Below, in pieces: positions 8,961 through 18,800 of a DNA stretch of 64,000 nucleotides; positions within the stretch are counted from its first letter, which is position 1; each line of letters begins with the position of its first letter. The position numbers and the translations under genes were made by a program. The DNA comes from CAZQHK01 sp964593455. GTDB taxonomy: Bacteria; Muiribacteriota; CAYSPT01. The stretch spans positions 1 through 64,000 of the forward strand of contig CAZQHK010000026.1 in the NCBI GenBank assembly GCA_964593455.1. The letters run 5' to 3'. The notes under the pieces were generated by a model that saw only the letters and a list, made by a program, of their open reading frames with translations, did not search any database and was not told the origin of the DNA.

Positions 8961-10688
8961 GTGAATAAATTACGAACGATTTCATTTTTGGTCCTGGTAT
9001 TACTGCTGGCGGTCGTAATCCCCTCGGCGGTTACCGCCCTGAATTTGAAATACCCCAAAGACAAAGCGGTAATTGACACCAGCACACCCGAGTTGAGCTG
9101 GGAAAGCGTAGATCTGGCTTTCATATACGAGGTGTCGGTTTGGAAACAGGGTTCTTCAAATCTGGTCTATCATGGTTATCCAACTGATACGAAGCTCAAA
9201 ATAGCCTCCCAGGATGCTTTGAAAAATGGAGTTACCTACATTTGGATGGTCAAAGCCAAATCTTCGATATCGAGTCCTGCCATCGAAGAAAGCTCGCGCT
9301 GGACGTTTTCATGCGGCCAGGCCGCCAAGCAAGACGATAACATCGGGACGTTCAAAAAAAACGGGGCGACCCTGGTTATTCCAGTGGAGTTCAAGTCTCA
9401 TAAGTTTAAAGGCGATCCGGTAGAAATCGTTACTAAAAAGATGAAGGAGATGGAAGACTACTACCGGGCTATCTCTTACAACGATGACGGCACCATGAGG
9501 GAAGTTGCTTGCGATGTCGCTCCCGGAATATACCTTAACGTTGATCGGACCCATTATTCCGCTGACAAAAAAGATAGCGGCGGCAACTGGATGCGAGACT
9601 GCGGCGATTTCGGTAAGTCCTGGGCCGGTGTTCATCAGATGAAAAAAGCAGCTTTGCCACACGTGTTCAAAGCCGGAGTGTCGGTTAGAGAGTATCGGCA
9701 TATCATCTATGTGGTTCCGGAAGGCGGCGGGAACAACTGGGGAAGCGACCAGTTTTGGCCGGCCTCGACTTCAGGAAGCCCCTCCAAAATCAAATATAAC
9801 GATCGCAAGGGCGTCGTAAGTGGGTCATACGCCTGCGGTATCGTGATGGGAGTGGATGTACGTACGGGTACTTACAACCACGAGTTCGGCCACCAGTTAG
9901 GTCTCCCTGACCTGTATCCTTATCCGTCTGTTCCCAACCGTAACATTGGGTATAGCGCCATGATGGGTTCGGGGAACCAGATAGGTGATACCGGTGTATG
10001 TATGTTTGTCCTGTCACGGATACGCTCCTACTCTGATAAAGGCAAGAAAAAAGACTGGATCAGGGGTAAGTTCGAAGAGGTGAACAGCAACAAGACGTTC
10101 TGGGTTGATTCCCGTACTTCAGAGGGCGGTGTTCTGGGAGTGGCCCTCCCTGATAAAGGCACTTCGGACAGAGATGATCATTACATCATCGAGGTGTTTG
10201 ATAGAAGAGGTGTGGACGAGGATTTCGTCGGTTTCTTCCAGGGGCCTAAGGGAAAGACCAACAAGGCCACTGCGGCGGTGTTTATCTCTTACGTTGATAA
10301 TCTTGATGTTAACAAGATCAAAGTCGCTCACGGAGTGCCAAAAAGCAGTGACCGGAAACAGAACTTCTTCCTGACGGGTGGCGAGTACAAAAAGGGTAAC
10401 TTCTCCATTAAAGTCAAGGAGATGAGATCTCTCAACGATCGCTGGGTGGCGAAGGTAGCTGTGAGTTTTGACGGACTGGATCCCATTGATGATGCCCCGG
10501 AACCGAAAGCGGGTAAGATCGATAAACCCGATAAGCAGCAGAAAGGCTTTTTCAGTTGGTTGAAGAGTGCGTTCTCGCGCCTTTTCGGATGGCTTAAGAG
10601 AGACAAGAACAAAGCAGCTACCGAAGGTGGCAGTGTTAATGGTTTCATGCTGGGAATGTTCGAGCAAGTGAGCCGGCAGAAGAAGTAG
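8961..10688 (+). CDS. Secreted M6-like zinc metalloprotease
   Basis: The GTG at 8961 (MNKLRTISF) is preceded by AAGGAG ten bases upstream and begins a signal peptide ending near VTA-LN. An upstream GTG at 8940 would place seven extra residues before it. Residues about 30-115 look like a fibronectin/Ig-like domain (LNLKYPKDKAVIDTSTPELSW). The catalytic motif NHEFGHQLGLPDLY, with His near residue 307, has the HExxHxLGxPDxY form of M6 (immune inhibitor A-like) metalloproteases. A beta-rich region (DHYIIEVFDRRGVDED) follows, as in M6 proteins. The C-terminus is lysine-rich with two amphipathic FSWLKSAFSRLFGWLKR helices. It stands alone, with its own promoter and terminator. The substrate is unknown. 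Confidence 0.82.
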   Translation: MNKLRTISFLVLVLLLAVVIPSAVTALNLKYPKDKAVIDTSTPELSWESVDLAFIYEVSVWKQGSSNLVYHGYPTDTKLKIASQDALKNGVTYIWMVKAKSSISSPAIEESSRWTFSCGQAAKQDDNIGTFKKNGATLVIPVEFKSHKFKGDPVEIVTKKMKEMEDYYRAISYNDDGTMREVACDVAPGIYLNVDRTHYSADKKDSGGNWMRDCGDFGKSWAGVHQMKKAALPHVFKAGVSVREYRHIIYVVPEGGGNNWGSDQFWPASTSGSPSKIKYNDRKGVVSGSYACGIVMGVDVRTGTYNHEFGHQLGLPDLYPYPSVPNRNIGYSAMMGSGNQIGDTGVCMFVLSRIRSYSDKGKKKDWIRGKFEEVNSNKTFWVDSRTSEGGVLGVALPDKGTSDRDDHYIIEVFDRRGVDEDFVGFFQGPKGKTNKATAAVFISYVDNLDVNKIKVAHGVPKSSDRKQNFFLTGGEYKKGNFSIKVKEMRSLNDRWVAKVAVSFDGLDPIDDAPEPKAGKIDKPDKQQKGFFSWLKSAFSRLFGWLKRDKNKAATEGGSVNGFMLGMFEQVSRQKK

Positions 10689-10714
10689 CGAATCATCCTC
10701 AATACGTTAATAAT

Positions 10715-10750
10715 AAATGGAGGTCTCCAAAGCGGAACCTCCATTTTATT
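10715..10750 (+). terminator. Rho-independent terminator after the M6-like protease
   Basis: Perfect ten-base arms AAATGGAGGT (10715-10724) and ACCTCCATTT (10737-10746) are followed by a T-rich tract, 27 bases after the stop codon. Confidence 0.88.
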
Positions 10751-11020
10751 TATACCCACCTTACTTGCTACGCTTTCTTGCTTGATAGAAAGTGAGAATA
10801 AAAAGAGGACACTGTGGAATCTTGTAGTGTTCGCTAAACGTTGGTGCAAACATAGTGTCGTAGCGTGAGCCGGGTGGTCCCACCCTGAGGACTTGCCAAT
10901 AACCACATTTCTCCGCTTCCACTCCAGCAAACACGCAAAACCTTCGTTGAGTGAGGCGCTTTCGCGAAGCGAACAGTCGAGCGAAGGATGGAGATTGTGA
11001 AGTTTACGTGTTTGTACCGG
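10751..11020. other. Non-coding spacer with dyad symmetry
   Basis: No ORF here has a credible start or composition. Two dyads are visible. GGGTGG-TC-CCACCC lies near 10870-10885. An imperfect inverted repeat between 10941 and 10988 has outer CCTTCG/CGAAGG arms and an inner GCTTTCGCGAAGC palindrome. It could be a REP-like intergenic repeat or a degraded element. Confidence 0.4.
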
Positions 11021-11048
11021 TTGAATTTAATACCAGCAATGGTATACA
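11021..11048 (+). promoter_or_regulatory. Promoter for the fumarase genes
   Basis: TTGAAT at 11021-11026 and TATACA at 11043-11048 have a 16-base spacer. A transcript starting near 11055 excludes the upstream ATG at 10988 as the start of the next gene. Confidence 0.55.
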
Positions 11049-11101
11049 CTTTGGCTGACTTAGAAGATCAAGAAATGCTGCTTGGAGAGGGGCAATGGAG
11101 A

Positions 11102-11986
11102 TTGAATATTTCATCCGGTGATTTGAAAAAAGCTCTGGTTGATCTTTACCGCCGAGCGGCCACGGAACTTCCTCCCGATATCGTGGAAGCGCTACAGGCC
11201 GGTATGACGAATGAGGTTGCGGGCAGTGTCGGGGCTGGAGCTCTGATAACTATTGTTGAAAACGCTCGTTTGGCCAGAGAAAAAGGCAAACCTATCTGCC
11301 AAGACACGGGCGTCCCGGTGTTTTATATCTACCTACCCAGGGGTGTTTCCATGAAAACGATTCATGACATAGTCATAGACGCTACCCGCAAGGCGACTGC
11401 CTCTATACCACTCAGGCCCAACGCGGTCGATACTCTGACCGGGAAGAACTCGGGAGACAATGTCGGGCGTTCGGCTCCAATTATTCACTTTGAAGAGTCG
11501 GATAACCAGGAGATAACGTTCGAGCTGATGCTCAAGGGCGGTGGTTCGGAAAATATCAGCAAGATCTACAAACTCCCTGATGGAGCCTTAGAGGCGGGCA
11601 GAGACCTGGAAGGGGTACGGCGTTGTGTCGTTGATGCGGTGTACCAGGCTCAGGGAAAAGGATGTCCGCCGATAATCGCCGGAGTGGCGTTTGGGGGGCT
11701 TCAGGACGAGACGTTCCGGATGGCGAAATATCAATTGTTCCGAAAACTGTCAGATAGTAATCCCGTGCTGGAGCTGGCCGCGCTCGAAGACCGTCTTCTG
11801 AAGGAGGCAAACAGACTTGAAATAGGACCAGCTGGTATGGGAGGACATACCGGTGTGCTCGGTGTGAAGATAGCATCGCTTCATCGTCATCCAGCCAGCT
11901 ATTTTGTCGCAGTTTGTTTCGTCTGCTGGGCTTGTCGGCGGGCGACAATGGTATATGGGGAGGACGGTGCACGTTATGAGCAGTAA
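11102..11986 (+). CDS. Class I fumarate hydratase, alpha (N-terminal) subunit
   Basis: This is the large subunit of a two-subunit iron-sulfur hydro-lyase interconverting fumarate and malate; a tartrate dehydratase role cannot be excluded. Family features include PPDIVEALQAGMTNEV, the cluster-ligand motif KGKPICQDTGVPVFYI, then RPNAVDTLTGKNSGDNVG and the late GPAGMGGHTGVLGVKIASLHRHPASYFVAVCF with a further cysteine. I place the start at TTG 11102, nine bases after GAGAGGGG, because it reproduces the usual short N-terminus. In-frame ATGs at 11075 and 10988 lie nearer to or upstream of the promoter. The 3' end overlaps the beta-subunit gene by 11 bases, which suggests translational coupling. Confidence 0.85.
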   Translation: MNISSGDLKKALVDLYRRAATELPPDIVEALQAGMTNEVAGSVGAGALITIVENARLAREKGKPICQDTGVPVFYIYLPRGVSMKTIHDIVIDATRKATASIPLRPNAVDTLTGKNSGDNVGRSAPIIHFEESDNQEITFELMLKGGGSENISKIYKLPDGALEAGRDLEGVRRCVVDAVYQAQGKGCPPIIAGVAFGGLQDETFRMAKYQLFRKLSDSNPVLELAALEDRLLKEANRLEIGPAGMGGHTGVLGVKIASLHRHPASYFVAVCFVCWACRRATMVYGEDGARYEQ

Positions 11987-12554
11987 GATCAAAATAACGA
12001 CACCCTTGACCGAGGAAGCGGTTCGCTCACTCAAGGTTGGTAACGAAGTGCTGCTTAGCGGAACTATCACTACTGCCCGTGACGCGGCTCATAAGTATCT
12101 TCTGGAGGAAGGAGAACCTCCCGTATCTTTGGCTGGAGCGGTCCTTTATCATTGTGGTCCGGTGGTTAAAAAAACAGAAGACGGGTATGAAATTGTAGCG
12201 GCCGGGCCAACCACCAGCGCCCGGTTGAGTATGTTTACACCGGAAGTAATCGAGCAGTTTGGTGTGCGTGGCGCTATCGGTAAAGGTGGTATGGACGACC
12301 GGACCCTGGGAGCTATGTCCAAATTCGGTGCAGTCTATTTTTCCGCTGTAGGCGGTGCCGCGGCGGTTCTGGCCGGGGCGGTAAAACGGGTAAAAAACGT
12401 TTACATGCTCGATAAATTTGGTGTTCCCGAAGCTTTTTGGGAGTTGGAGGTAGAGGATTTTCCGTTGATAGTGACCATGGACTCTTATGGAAACAGTATC
12501 CACAAGGATGTTCTTGAGGTATCCGGAAAAATATACCGTGAGTTGATGATCTGA
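11976..12554 (+). CDS. Class I fumarate hydratase, beta (C-terminal) subunit
   Basis: This is the small subunit pairing with the preceding gene. The start ATG at 11976 lies 12 bases after GGGGAGG and inside the end of the alpha gene; an in-frame start at 11904 would overlap far more. The sequence has the family landmarks KVGNEVLLSGTITTARDAAHK, YHCGPVV, AAGPTTSARLSMFTPEVIEQFGVRGAIGKGGM and YFSAVGGAAAVLAGAVKRVKNVY, closing with the IVTMDSYGNSIH segment. The length (about 192 residues) matches the family. No other TCA-cycle gene lies nearby. Confidence 0.88.
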   Translation: MSSKIKITTPLTEEAVRSLKVGNEVLLSGTITTARDAAHKYLLEEGEPPVSLAGAVLYHCGPVVKKTEDGYEIVAAGPTTSARLSMFTPEVIEQFGVRGAIGKGGMDDRTLGAMSKFGAVYFSAVGGAAAVLAGAVKRVKNVYMLDKFGVPEAFWELEVEDFPLIVTMDSYGNSIHKDVLEVSGKIYRELMI

Positions 12555-12610
12555 GTTATCCTATTTAATCAACCGGTAATCTTTAACGTGTTGAGTTGGA
12601 GCGGATGCGG

Positions 12611-13417
12611 GTGAAACAAAGCCATATACTGATTTGCGGGTGGAACGAGAGCGCGCCGAAGATCATTGGTGAGCTCAGGTCTCCCGTGGTCCGGGAGCAG
12701 TTGTCCATCGTTGTGGTCAGTGACACGGTTCGTGAAGAGGAAATTTTTCGCTTCAAGGATGTCTACCTGGTCCGGGGATCTGGTTTTTCCCGTGAAGCCC
12801 TGGTGGCTGCCGGCGTTGATCGGGCCTCACGGGTACTTATCCTGGCTGATTTTTCCCGAGATATCGATCCAGATGCCGGATCTATTCTCACCACTCTCGC
12901 AGTCAAGAAACTCAACTCGGCTGTTCATACCCTGGTGGAAGTCGTGTCTCCAGGTAATCTCATTCATTTCAAACGGGCCAGGGCTGATGAACTGGTTTCA
13001 ACCTGTGAACTCTCGGTGAAACTGCTGGCTCAGGCGGCCATGAGCCACGGCCTTTCATGGTTTTTTCTCGAGCTGTTCACGTTTCAAGAAGAAGGGCAGG
13101 AGATTTATCGGCTGCTGGTCCCGGCTACGGCAGCAGGCGTTATTTTTTCCGATATAAGTGATACTCTTCTCGACGGCCAGATCATTCCCGTCGGCGTTAT
13201 AACCGACCGTCCGCATCTCGAGGCACAGAGCGGACTGTTTTCCCGCAGCGATCTTGATAATCTTCTGGCGGAGGAACGGCCGGCGGTAATCAATCCTCCT
13301 CCCGGCTTCGAATTATGCGAGGGGGATGCGCTTCTCGTAATGGCTCTTGAAGAGCCAAAATCACGAAAAGGTGTTTTCTCCCGGAAAAAGAAGCGGGACG
13401 CTGATAACCATGAATAG
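12611..13417 (+). CDS. Orphan RCK/TrkA-N-type regulatory protein
   Basis: A soluble protein of about 268 residues begins with a Rossmann strand-turn (HILICGWNESAPKIIGEL). It contains SIVVVSDTV, YLVRGSGFSREALVAAGV and RVLILADFSRD, as in RCK domains of potassium channels. A C-terminal half resembles RCK-C (VIFSDISDTLL, then FELCEGDALLVMALEE). It has no membrane segment. GTG 12611 is nine bases after GGAG; ATG 12605 and TTG 12596 are alternatives. It closely parallels the RCK half of the next gene and overlaps it by eight bases, so it may be a second RCK subunit forming a mixed gating ring. That role is inference. Confidence 0.72.
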   Translation: MKQSHILICGWNESAPKIIGELRSPVVREQLSIVVVSDTVREEEIFRFKDVYLVRGSGFSREALVAAGVDRASRVLILADFSRDIDPDAGSILTTLAVKKLNSAVHTLVEVVSPGNLIHFKRARADELVSTCELSVKLLAQAAMSHGLSWFFLELFTFQEEGQEIYRLLVPATAAGVIFSDISDTLLDGQIIPVGVITDRPHLEAQSGLFSRSDLDNLLAEERPAVINPPPGFELCEGDALLVMALEEPKSRKGVFSRKKKRDADNHE

Positions 13418-14807
13418 CCGGCAACTCAGGCTTCTCTATGAATATGTTTTTTTGGTGTTGATCCTGATAGTTGTCGGATTATTACTGGCCGAGGTGGTCA
13501 TTGGAGAGCTTCCTCCCTGGACGAGAACGCTCGAACTCTCTATCATCCTGGTGTTTTTCATCGAGTATGTGGTCAAGCTCTGGTTAGCTGAAAACAAGAT
13601 TTTGTATGTTTTAAGTCCGTCCGCTATCATCGATCTATTGACCATCATGCCGGCTTTAAGCTTGACCCGGATGGGCAAGTTTATGGGTGCCGGCCTTAGC
13701 CGGATGCTGAAACTCCTTCGAGTTGTCCGTATCATCAAAATAGGCAACTACCGGCATGAGATTCTCTCGAAACATCGCCGTCTTGCGTCTTTTCTGACAG
13801 GTAACCGGTTTGCCAAGATTTTCCTTTTCACACTGACTGTATGGGTTCTCGGTAGTGCATTTATGGCTATCGTGGAACCTGACTGGTCTCTGGCGGATTC
13901 CTTCTGGAGGACAATAGTGTACACCATGTCGGGCGTCGAGGAATACACTCCCCAGACTACCGCCGGAAAATGTATGTCAGTGATCATCATGGTCATTGGA
14001 GTGGGTATTATCGGTTTGCTTACCGGTACAATCGCCTCGGTCTTGATTGAGGAAAGTCTGCTTTCCGGGCAAGGCCTTAAACGAATCAAGCTCTCCGGTC
14101 ACATTGTTATCATCGGCTGGGGGAGCAAAACCGAGGAGATTATCCGGGAGTTGCACTCCCCCGAGGTTAAAAGAAAAGTGCCCATAGTTGTGATTAGCGA
14201 TACAGTCACCCGTGTGATATTTCCCGATGACGACGAGTTTAGAGATGTGTATTTCGTTAAGGGGGCGGCGACTTCTGAAGATGTCCTTCAGCGTGCGGCG
14301 GTTGGAGCCGCCGTCACTGCTATTGTGCTGGCTGAGCCTGAAAGCGGTCGGGAAGAAAGCGATGCTCGGAGTGTTCTGACAGCACTGGCAATCGAGGCGC
14401 TCAATCCAGCCGTGTACACCATCGTCGAGGTGTGTGACCAGTCAAATATCGCCAACTTCTCTTATACTACCGTAGATGAAGTTGTCTGTGCGGCGGAGTT
14501 TTCTGAACGGTTGCTTTCTCAGGTGATCATGAACCCAGGTATCACTCGGGTATTTGACGAACTGCTCACCTTTGAACGAGGGAACGAAGTCTACTTGATG
14601 CCTCTTCCCCAGGAAACTGTCGGGATGACGTTCAGAGAACTTCACCGGAGACTTCTTCAATCCAGAGTCATTCTAGTAGGCGTTGAATCAGGAGAACCGG
14701 GTAAACGGAAAATTTCCCTAAATCCAGGAGCGGACACATTCCGGTTCCGGCTCACTGATAAAGCGGTGGTTATCGCGTTTGACCAGGAGTTACCGAAGAC
14801 GGTATAG
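13410..14807 (+). CDS. Voltage-gated-type ion channel with RCK domain, lacking the GYG filter
   Basis: The ATG at 13410 overlaps the previous stop codon region. Residues about 10-110 give S1-S4-like helices, with a charged segment LSRMLKLLRVVRIIKIGNYR typical of an S4/linker. S5, pore helix and S6 follow, near residues 140-225. A filter TVGYGD would be expected after the pore helix, but the sequence reads YTMSGVEEYTPQTTAGK, so the potassium signature is absent while the flanking P and T are kept. S6 is IIMVIGVGIIGLLTGTIASVL. The C-terminal 240 residues form an RCK domain (HIVIIGWGSKTEEIIREL) similar to the preceding orphan RCK. Ion selectivity cannot be predicted from this motif; an acidic VEE filter could favour cations in general. 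Confidence 0.8.
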   Translation: MNSRQLRLLYEYVFLVLILIVVGLLLAEVVIGELPPWTRTLELSIILVFFIEYVVKLWLAENKILYVLSPSAIIDLLTIMPALSLTRMGKFMGAGLSRMLKLLRVVRIIKIGNYRHEILSKHRRLASFLTGNRFAKIFLFTLTVWVLGSAFMAIVEPDWSLADSFWRTIVYTMSGVEEYTPQTTAGKCMSVIIMVIGVGIIGLLTGTIASVLIEESLLSGQGLKRIKLSGHIVIIGWGSKTEEIIRELHSPEVKRKVPIVVISDTVTRVIFPDDDEFRDVYFVKGAATSEDVLQRAAVGAAVTAIVLAEPESGREESDARSVLTALAIEALNPAVYTIVEVCDQSNIANFSYTTVDEVVCAAEFSERLLSQVIMNPGITRVFDELLTFERGNEVYLMPLPQETVGMTFRELHRRLLQSRVILVGVESGEPGKRKISLNPGADTFRFRLTDKAVVIAFDQELPKTV

Positions 14808-14836
14808 TTAAACGGTCAAAACCTGGAGGCTGCGGC

Positions 14837-15739
14837 ATGGCATTCTCGAGACGGCACCCAAACTGGATACGAGCCCCGATTTTTCCCCGAAATAAGACAT
14901 ACTGGGAAACACGTGCCCTGCTCAGGCGGATGAAAATATCCACTGTCTGCCGAACGGCGCGCTGTCCGAACATGGGCAGTTGTTTCTCCGGCGGCAAGAT
15001 AACTGTACTGATTTTGGGAAAACGATGCACCCGTAACTGCATGTTCTGCGGTGTGATTCAGGGGTCAGTGGAAGCGCCGGACATCGATGAACCACGGCGT
15101 ATAACCGAAGCGATCAAACAACTCGGGCTTCGCTATATCGTGTTGACCTCGGTTACCCGTGATGATCTCCTGGACGGCGGTGCCGGTCATTTCGCCGAGA
15201 CCATAAAAGAAATCAGGAAACTATCTCCTATCTGCAAAATAGAGGTTCTCATTCCTGATTTTATGGGGAATCTGGGGGCGGTAGAGACGGTTATCGAATC
15301 AGGTCCCGTTCTCCTGGCTCACAACCTGGAAACAGTTCCTGCTTTGTATAAGAAAATCAGGCCCGGTGCCGATTACGGCCGCTCACTGAATATTCTTTCC
15401 CACGCTAAGCGTGTGGCTTCCACATTGCCGACAAAGTCAGGATTGATGCTTGGTCTGGGTGAAACCCGCCTGGAAGTCCTGGAGGTTATGGAAGATTTGA
15501 TCAATACCGGCTGTGACGCCCTTACTCTGGGGCAATACCTTCAGCCCAGCCGCGAGCACGTTCCGGTAGTCAGATATCTTCATCCATCGGAGTTTGCGGA
15601 ATACATGCATGAAGCCCGCTCCATCGGGTTCAAATCGGTTGCTTCGGCTCCCCTGGTCAGGAGTTCGTTCAAGGCCGGAGATATTCTTGATGAGATAAAC
15701 CGGGAAACCGAGGATAACGGTTTCCTGAAAATAACCTAA
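14837..15739 (+). CDS. lipA: Lipoyl synthase (radical SAM)
   Basis: The enzyme inserts two sulfurs into octanoyl groups on lipoyl domains. The auxiliary cluster motif CRTARCPNMGSC fits CX4CX5C, and the radical-SAM motif CTRNCMFC fits CX3CX2C. The RHPNWIRAPI start, the GGxGH-type segment DLLDGGAGHF, the AHNLETVPALY motif, and SGLMLGLGETRLEV and LTLGQYLQPS are all characteristic. The C-terminal auxiliary-cluster serine is present in VRSSFKAGDIL (RSSY is more usual). GGAGG precedes the ATG at 14837 with good spacing. No lipB or lipM is nearby. Confidence 0.95.
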   Translation: MAFSRRHPNWIRAPIFPRNKTYWETRALLRRMKISTVCRTARCPNMGSCFSGGKITVLILGKRCTRNCMFCGVIQGSVEAPDIDEPRRITEAIKQLGLRYIVLTSVTRDDLLDGGAGHFAETIKEIRKLSPICKIEVLIPDFMGNLGAVETVIESGPVLLAHNLETVPALYKKIRPGADYGRSLNILSHAKRVASTLPTKSGLMLGLGETRLEVLEVMEDLINTGCDALTLGQYLQPSREHVPVVRYLHPSEFAEYMHEARSIGFKSVASAPLVRSSFKAGDILDEINRETEDNGFLKIT

Positions 15740-15769
15740 CTCTACCTGGCCGCAAAAGTCTAATCCATA

Positions 15770-15797
15770 TTGCAAACTGGACTGTCTCGGGTATAAT
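15770..15797 (+). promoter_or_regulatory. Promoter abutting the TPR-kinase start codon
   Basis: TTGCAA at 15770-15775 and TATAAT at 15792-15797 are 16 bases apart. The first ATG (15796) lies within the -10 box, so it cannot be on the transcript. The expected start point falls at the ATG at 15805, implying a leaderless mRNA. Confidence 0.55.
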
Positions 15798-15804
15798 GTC
15801 ATAT

Positions 15805-18800
15805 ATGGATGATAAATCACTGGACGAACAGGCTCTTCTCAAACTGGTGGAGCAGGATTCTCTCAACAGTTTCGGGCATCGGAAGCTCGGGGAGCTCTAC
15901 CGGAACCGGGGAGATTCGGTTACGGCATTAAAACATTATCGTGCCGCCGTAGCCATTGAACCGGAAGACTTGGAAATTCAGCTTCAGGTGGCTATGCTTG
16001 CTTTCCAGTCTGCCGAGTATGAAGAAGCAAACCGCCGGTTGAAAGAGATACATGACCGGAGTATTGATACAGCCAAACAGGTGGTGGAACAATGGCTTGA
16101 GCTGGTTCGGACAGGTTATGATCCGCAAGCGATATCAGCAGTTATGGTTGCTTGCCGGCTGCTCGAAGATCTGGTAGGAGAGGCTGAACTTCTCCGAAAT
16201 CTGCCTTTCGAGAAACGGACCCGCGAACAGGGCCTCAGGCTGGGAGAAATATATCTGCTTATGGGGCAGACATCTTCAGCTTTAGCAGCTTTGAAAAAAA
16301 TACCTGTCGAGCATGATCTGCTTGGTGTCCGGACAGTTGTAGCAACTGCTGAGGCATTGGCGCAAAGCGGACTTTCTACTATGGCGTTTGAAAAACTCGA
16401 CGAAGTCAGACTGGAAAAGTTCGTTTTCCTGCGGGATGATATGGTGGAAATTGCTTATCGTATCGGAAACCTGTATGAACTTCTGGGACTTCCGGATCAG
16501 GCACTCAAACATTTCAAATGTGTTATAAAGGAGAAAATCAAGTATAGTGATGCTCTGTCACGGGCTTTGAGACTCAAAGAAGCTATCGGCGATGAGACGC
16601 TGGCTGCTCCTTCGGAAAAGATCGACGAACTGTCCATCATCCCCGATACGTTTAAAAATATCAAACTGATTGGCCGCGGTGGGATGGGCTCTGTCTACAG
16701 CGCCTTTGACACAATCCGGGGAGAAATAGTAGCCATCAAGGTTATCTCGGCTTTCCGGTATGGCGATGCCCGTTCAGTCGATCGTTTTCTCCGGGAAGCT
16801 CAAGCTATGCAGGTCCTCAATCATCCCCATGTGCTCAAAGTACATCGGGTTCATCGAGGAGCTTATCCCTTCATGGTACTTGAATACGTTGATGGGGAGA
16901 ACCTTCGAGAGCTTCTCACCAAGAAAGGATTACTGCCGGTAGCACAGGTTAAATATATTGCTACCCAGGTTAGCATGGCGCTCCATCACGCGCATACAAA
17001 AGGGATTGTGCACCGTGACTTGAAACCGGACAATATCATGCTCGACAAAAGTGGAAATGTAAAGGTGATGGATTTCGGATTGGCAGAAGCAAAAGGGAGT
17101 CTAAAGATCGATGAGGGAACGATAGCCGGCACTATCTATTACATGTCCCCGGAGCAGTTGAGTGGGGAGCATACCGATGTCCGAAGCGACATATACTCTT
17201 TCGGAATCATGCTTTTTGAGTTACTGACCGGTTTGAAACCGTTCCCCGAAGGAGATATAGCGTATCGGCACCAGCGTGAAGAACCACAGCTGCCGATCTC
17301 AGTTAAACAAATTCTTCCGCTATTTATGGAAGAAATTATGCTTCGTTGTTTGGAGAAACTGCCCGAACGAAGATACCAGAGCTGGCACGCTGTGCTTCAA
17401 GATCTGCGCTCGGAGAAAAACCGCGGTTACCAATATAGGGGATACAAGAAAACAGAAGAGGCCCTGGTTGAACCGGACGTTCGGGACGAAACGGGCGTAA
17501 CCGCCGAGGACCGGCCGCGCAAGACCGAACTTCCCGGCATCCTGCCGGCCCGGTTTCAACAGGTTCGGGCGGTGGGTTCCCGGGGCCGGTGCGAGGAGTT
17601 TAAAGCATATGATATAACACTCGGAAAACCGGTCAGAGTAATGAGAGTTTCAATTGATAATATTTCGGAAGACACTGTCTCTGTTTACCATGAACGTCTC
17701 AAGACGCTGGTGGGAAAATCGCATCCTAATATACTGGGTATAACGGATTATGTGGATGATGAAACCGCTCTCATTATCATTACTGAAAATCCTGATTTTT
17801 TCCACCTGGAAGGCAGGCGTGTTTCTCGTCTACCCGACCAGGAAGATGCGGTGTGGGATTTGGCTGCGGGCATCGGCCGGGGAGTGGCCTGGTTGCACAA
17901 GCAAAAAATTGTGCACGGGGCTCTTTCTCCTTTCGTAATATGGACAGATGGACTGGGAAGTTTTAAGGTAGGAATTTTTTCCGTTCCGGAAGAGGGAAAA
18001 GAGATAGAAGATGACCTGACTGATCTCGGACGCTTGATACTGGTATGCGCCGGTGATCACGATCCTGCTTCCAAAGTGATGATTGTGGCTAAACGTGCTG
18101 CCGGTATGGAAGGTGAACGAATTACCAATGTGGGAGCTTTCCTGGAGGCTTTGGCTCCCACCGGTGAACAAGCGGAAGAGATAGTAACAAAACGAAAAAC
18201 GATCAGGAAAGGAATACGTCTCAGATTGACGGTCTTGATTACTCTTTTCGTTGTTTCAGTGGCAGTATTGGGTGTCCTTTATCGGCAGCGAGTCAAAGAG
18301 CAGGAGACAGCTGTCAGCATGCTGGTGGAAAGCGATCAGAAGCAGGAAAATAGAAGCTACTATTATGGCCTGACATTTATGGAGAAGGGGAATCACCGGC
18401 AGGCTGTTATCGAGTTCGAAAAAGCCCTGGATGAGGATCCTGACAATAACCAAGCCCGGTACTATTTATCACGGCTCCTGGTGGAAGCGGATCGGGCGGA
18501 AGAGGCGCTTCCTCTCATGCAAAGTTTGATCGATGACGCGTACCGGAGTGACGACTTCAATCCCCTGTTTGAAAGGGCTTTGCTCCAGGTGACCGGCGCG
18601 GTTTTGAAACGCGGTGATTACATCCAGGCGGCCAAACATATTGACAGAGCTATAGCGCACGGTTTTACCGGTAAGGAAACCGTTGCGCTGGCGGTCAAAA
18701 CCTATAATGCTCTGGCTCAGCAACTAGCAGTAAACGATGCCCTCATGGACGCGGTAACATATTATTTCAAGGCGTTAAAATTGGCTGACGAGAAGAAAAT

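Noticed and set aside
10988..11101. An upstream start for the fumarase alpha subunit
   Set aside because: The promoter at 11021-11048 lies between this ATG and the conserved N-terminus, so it should not be transcribed with the gene.
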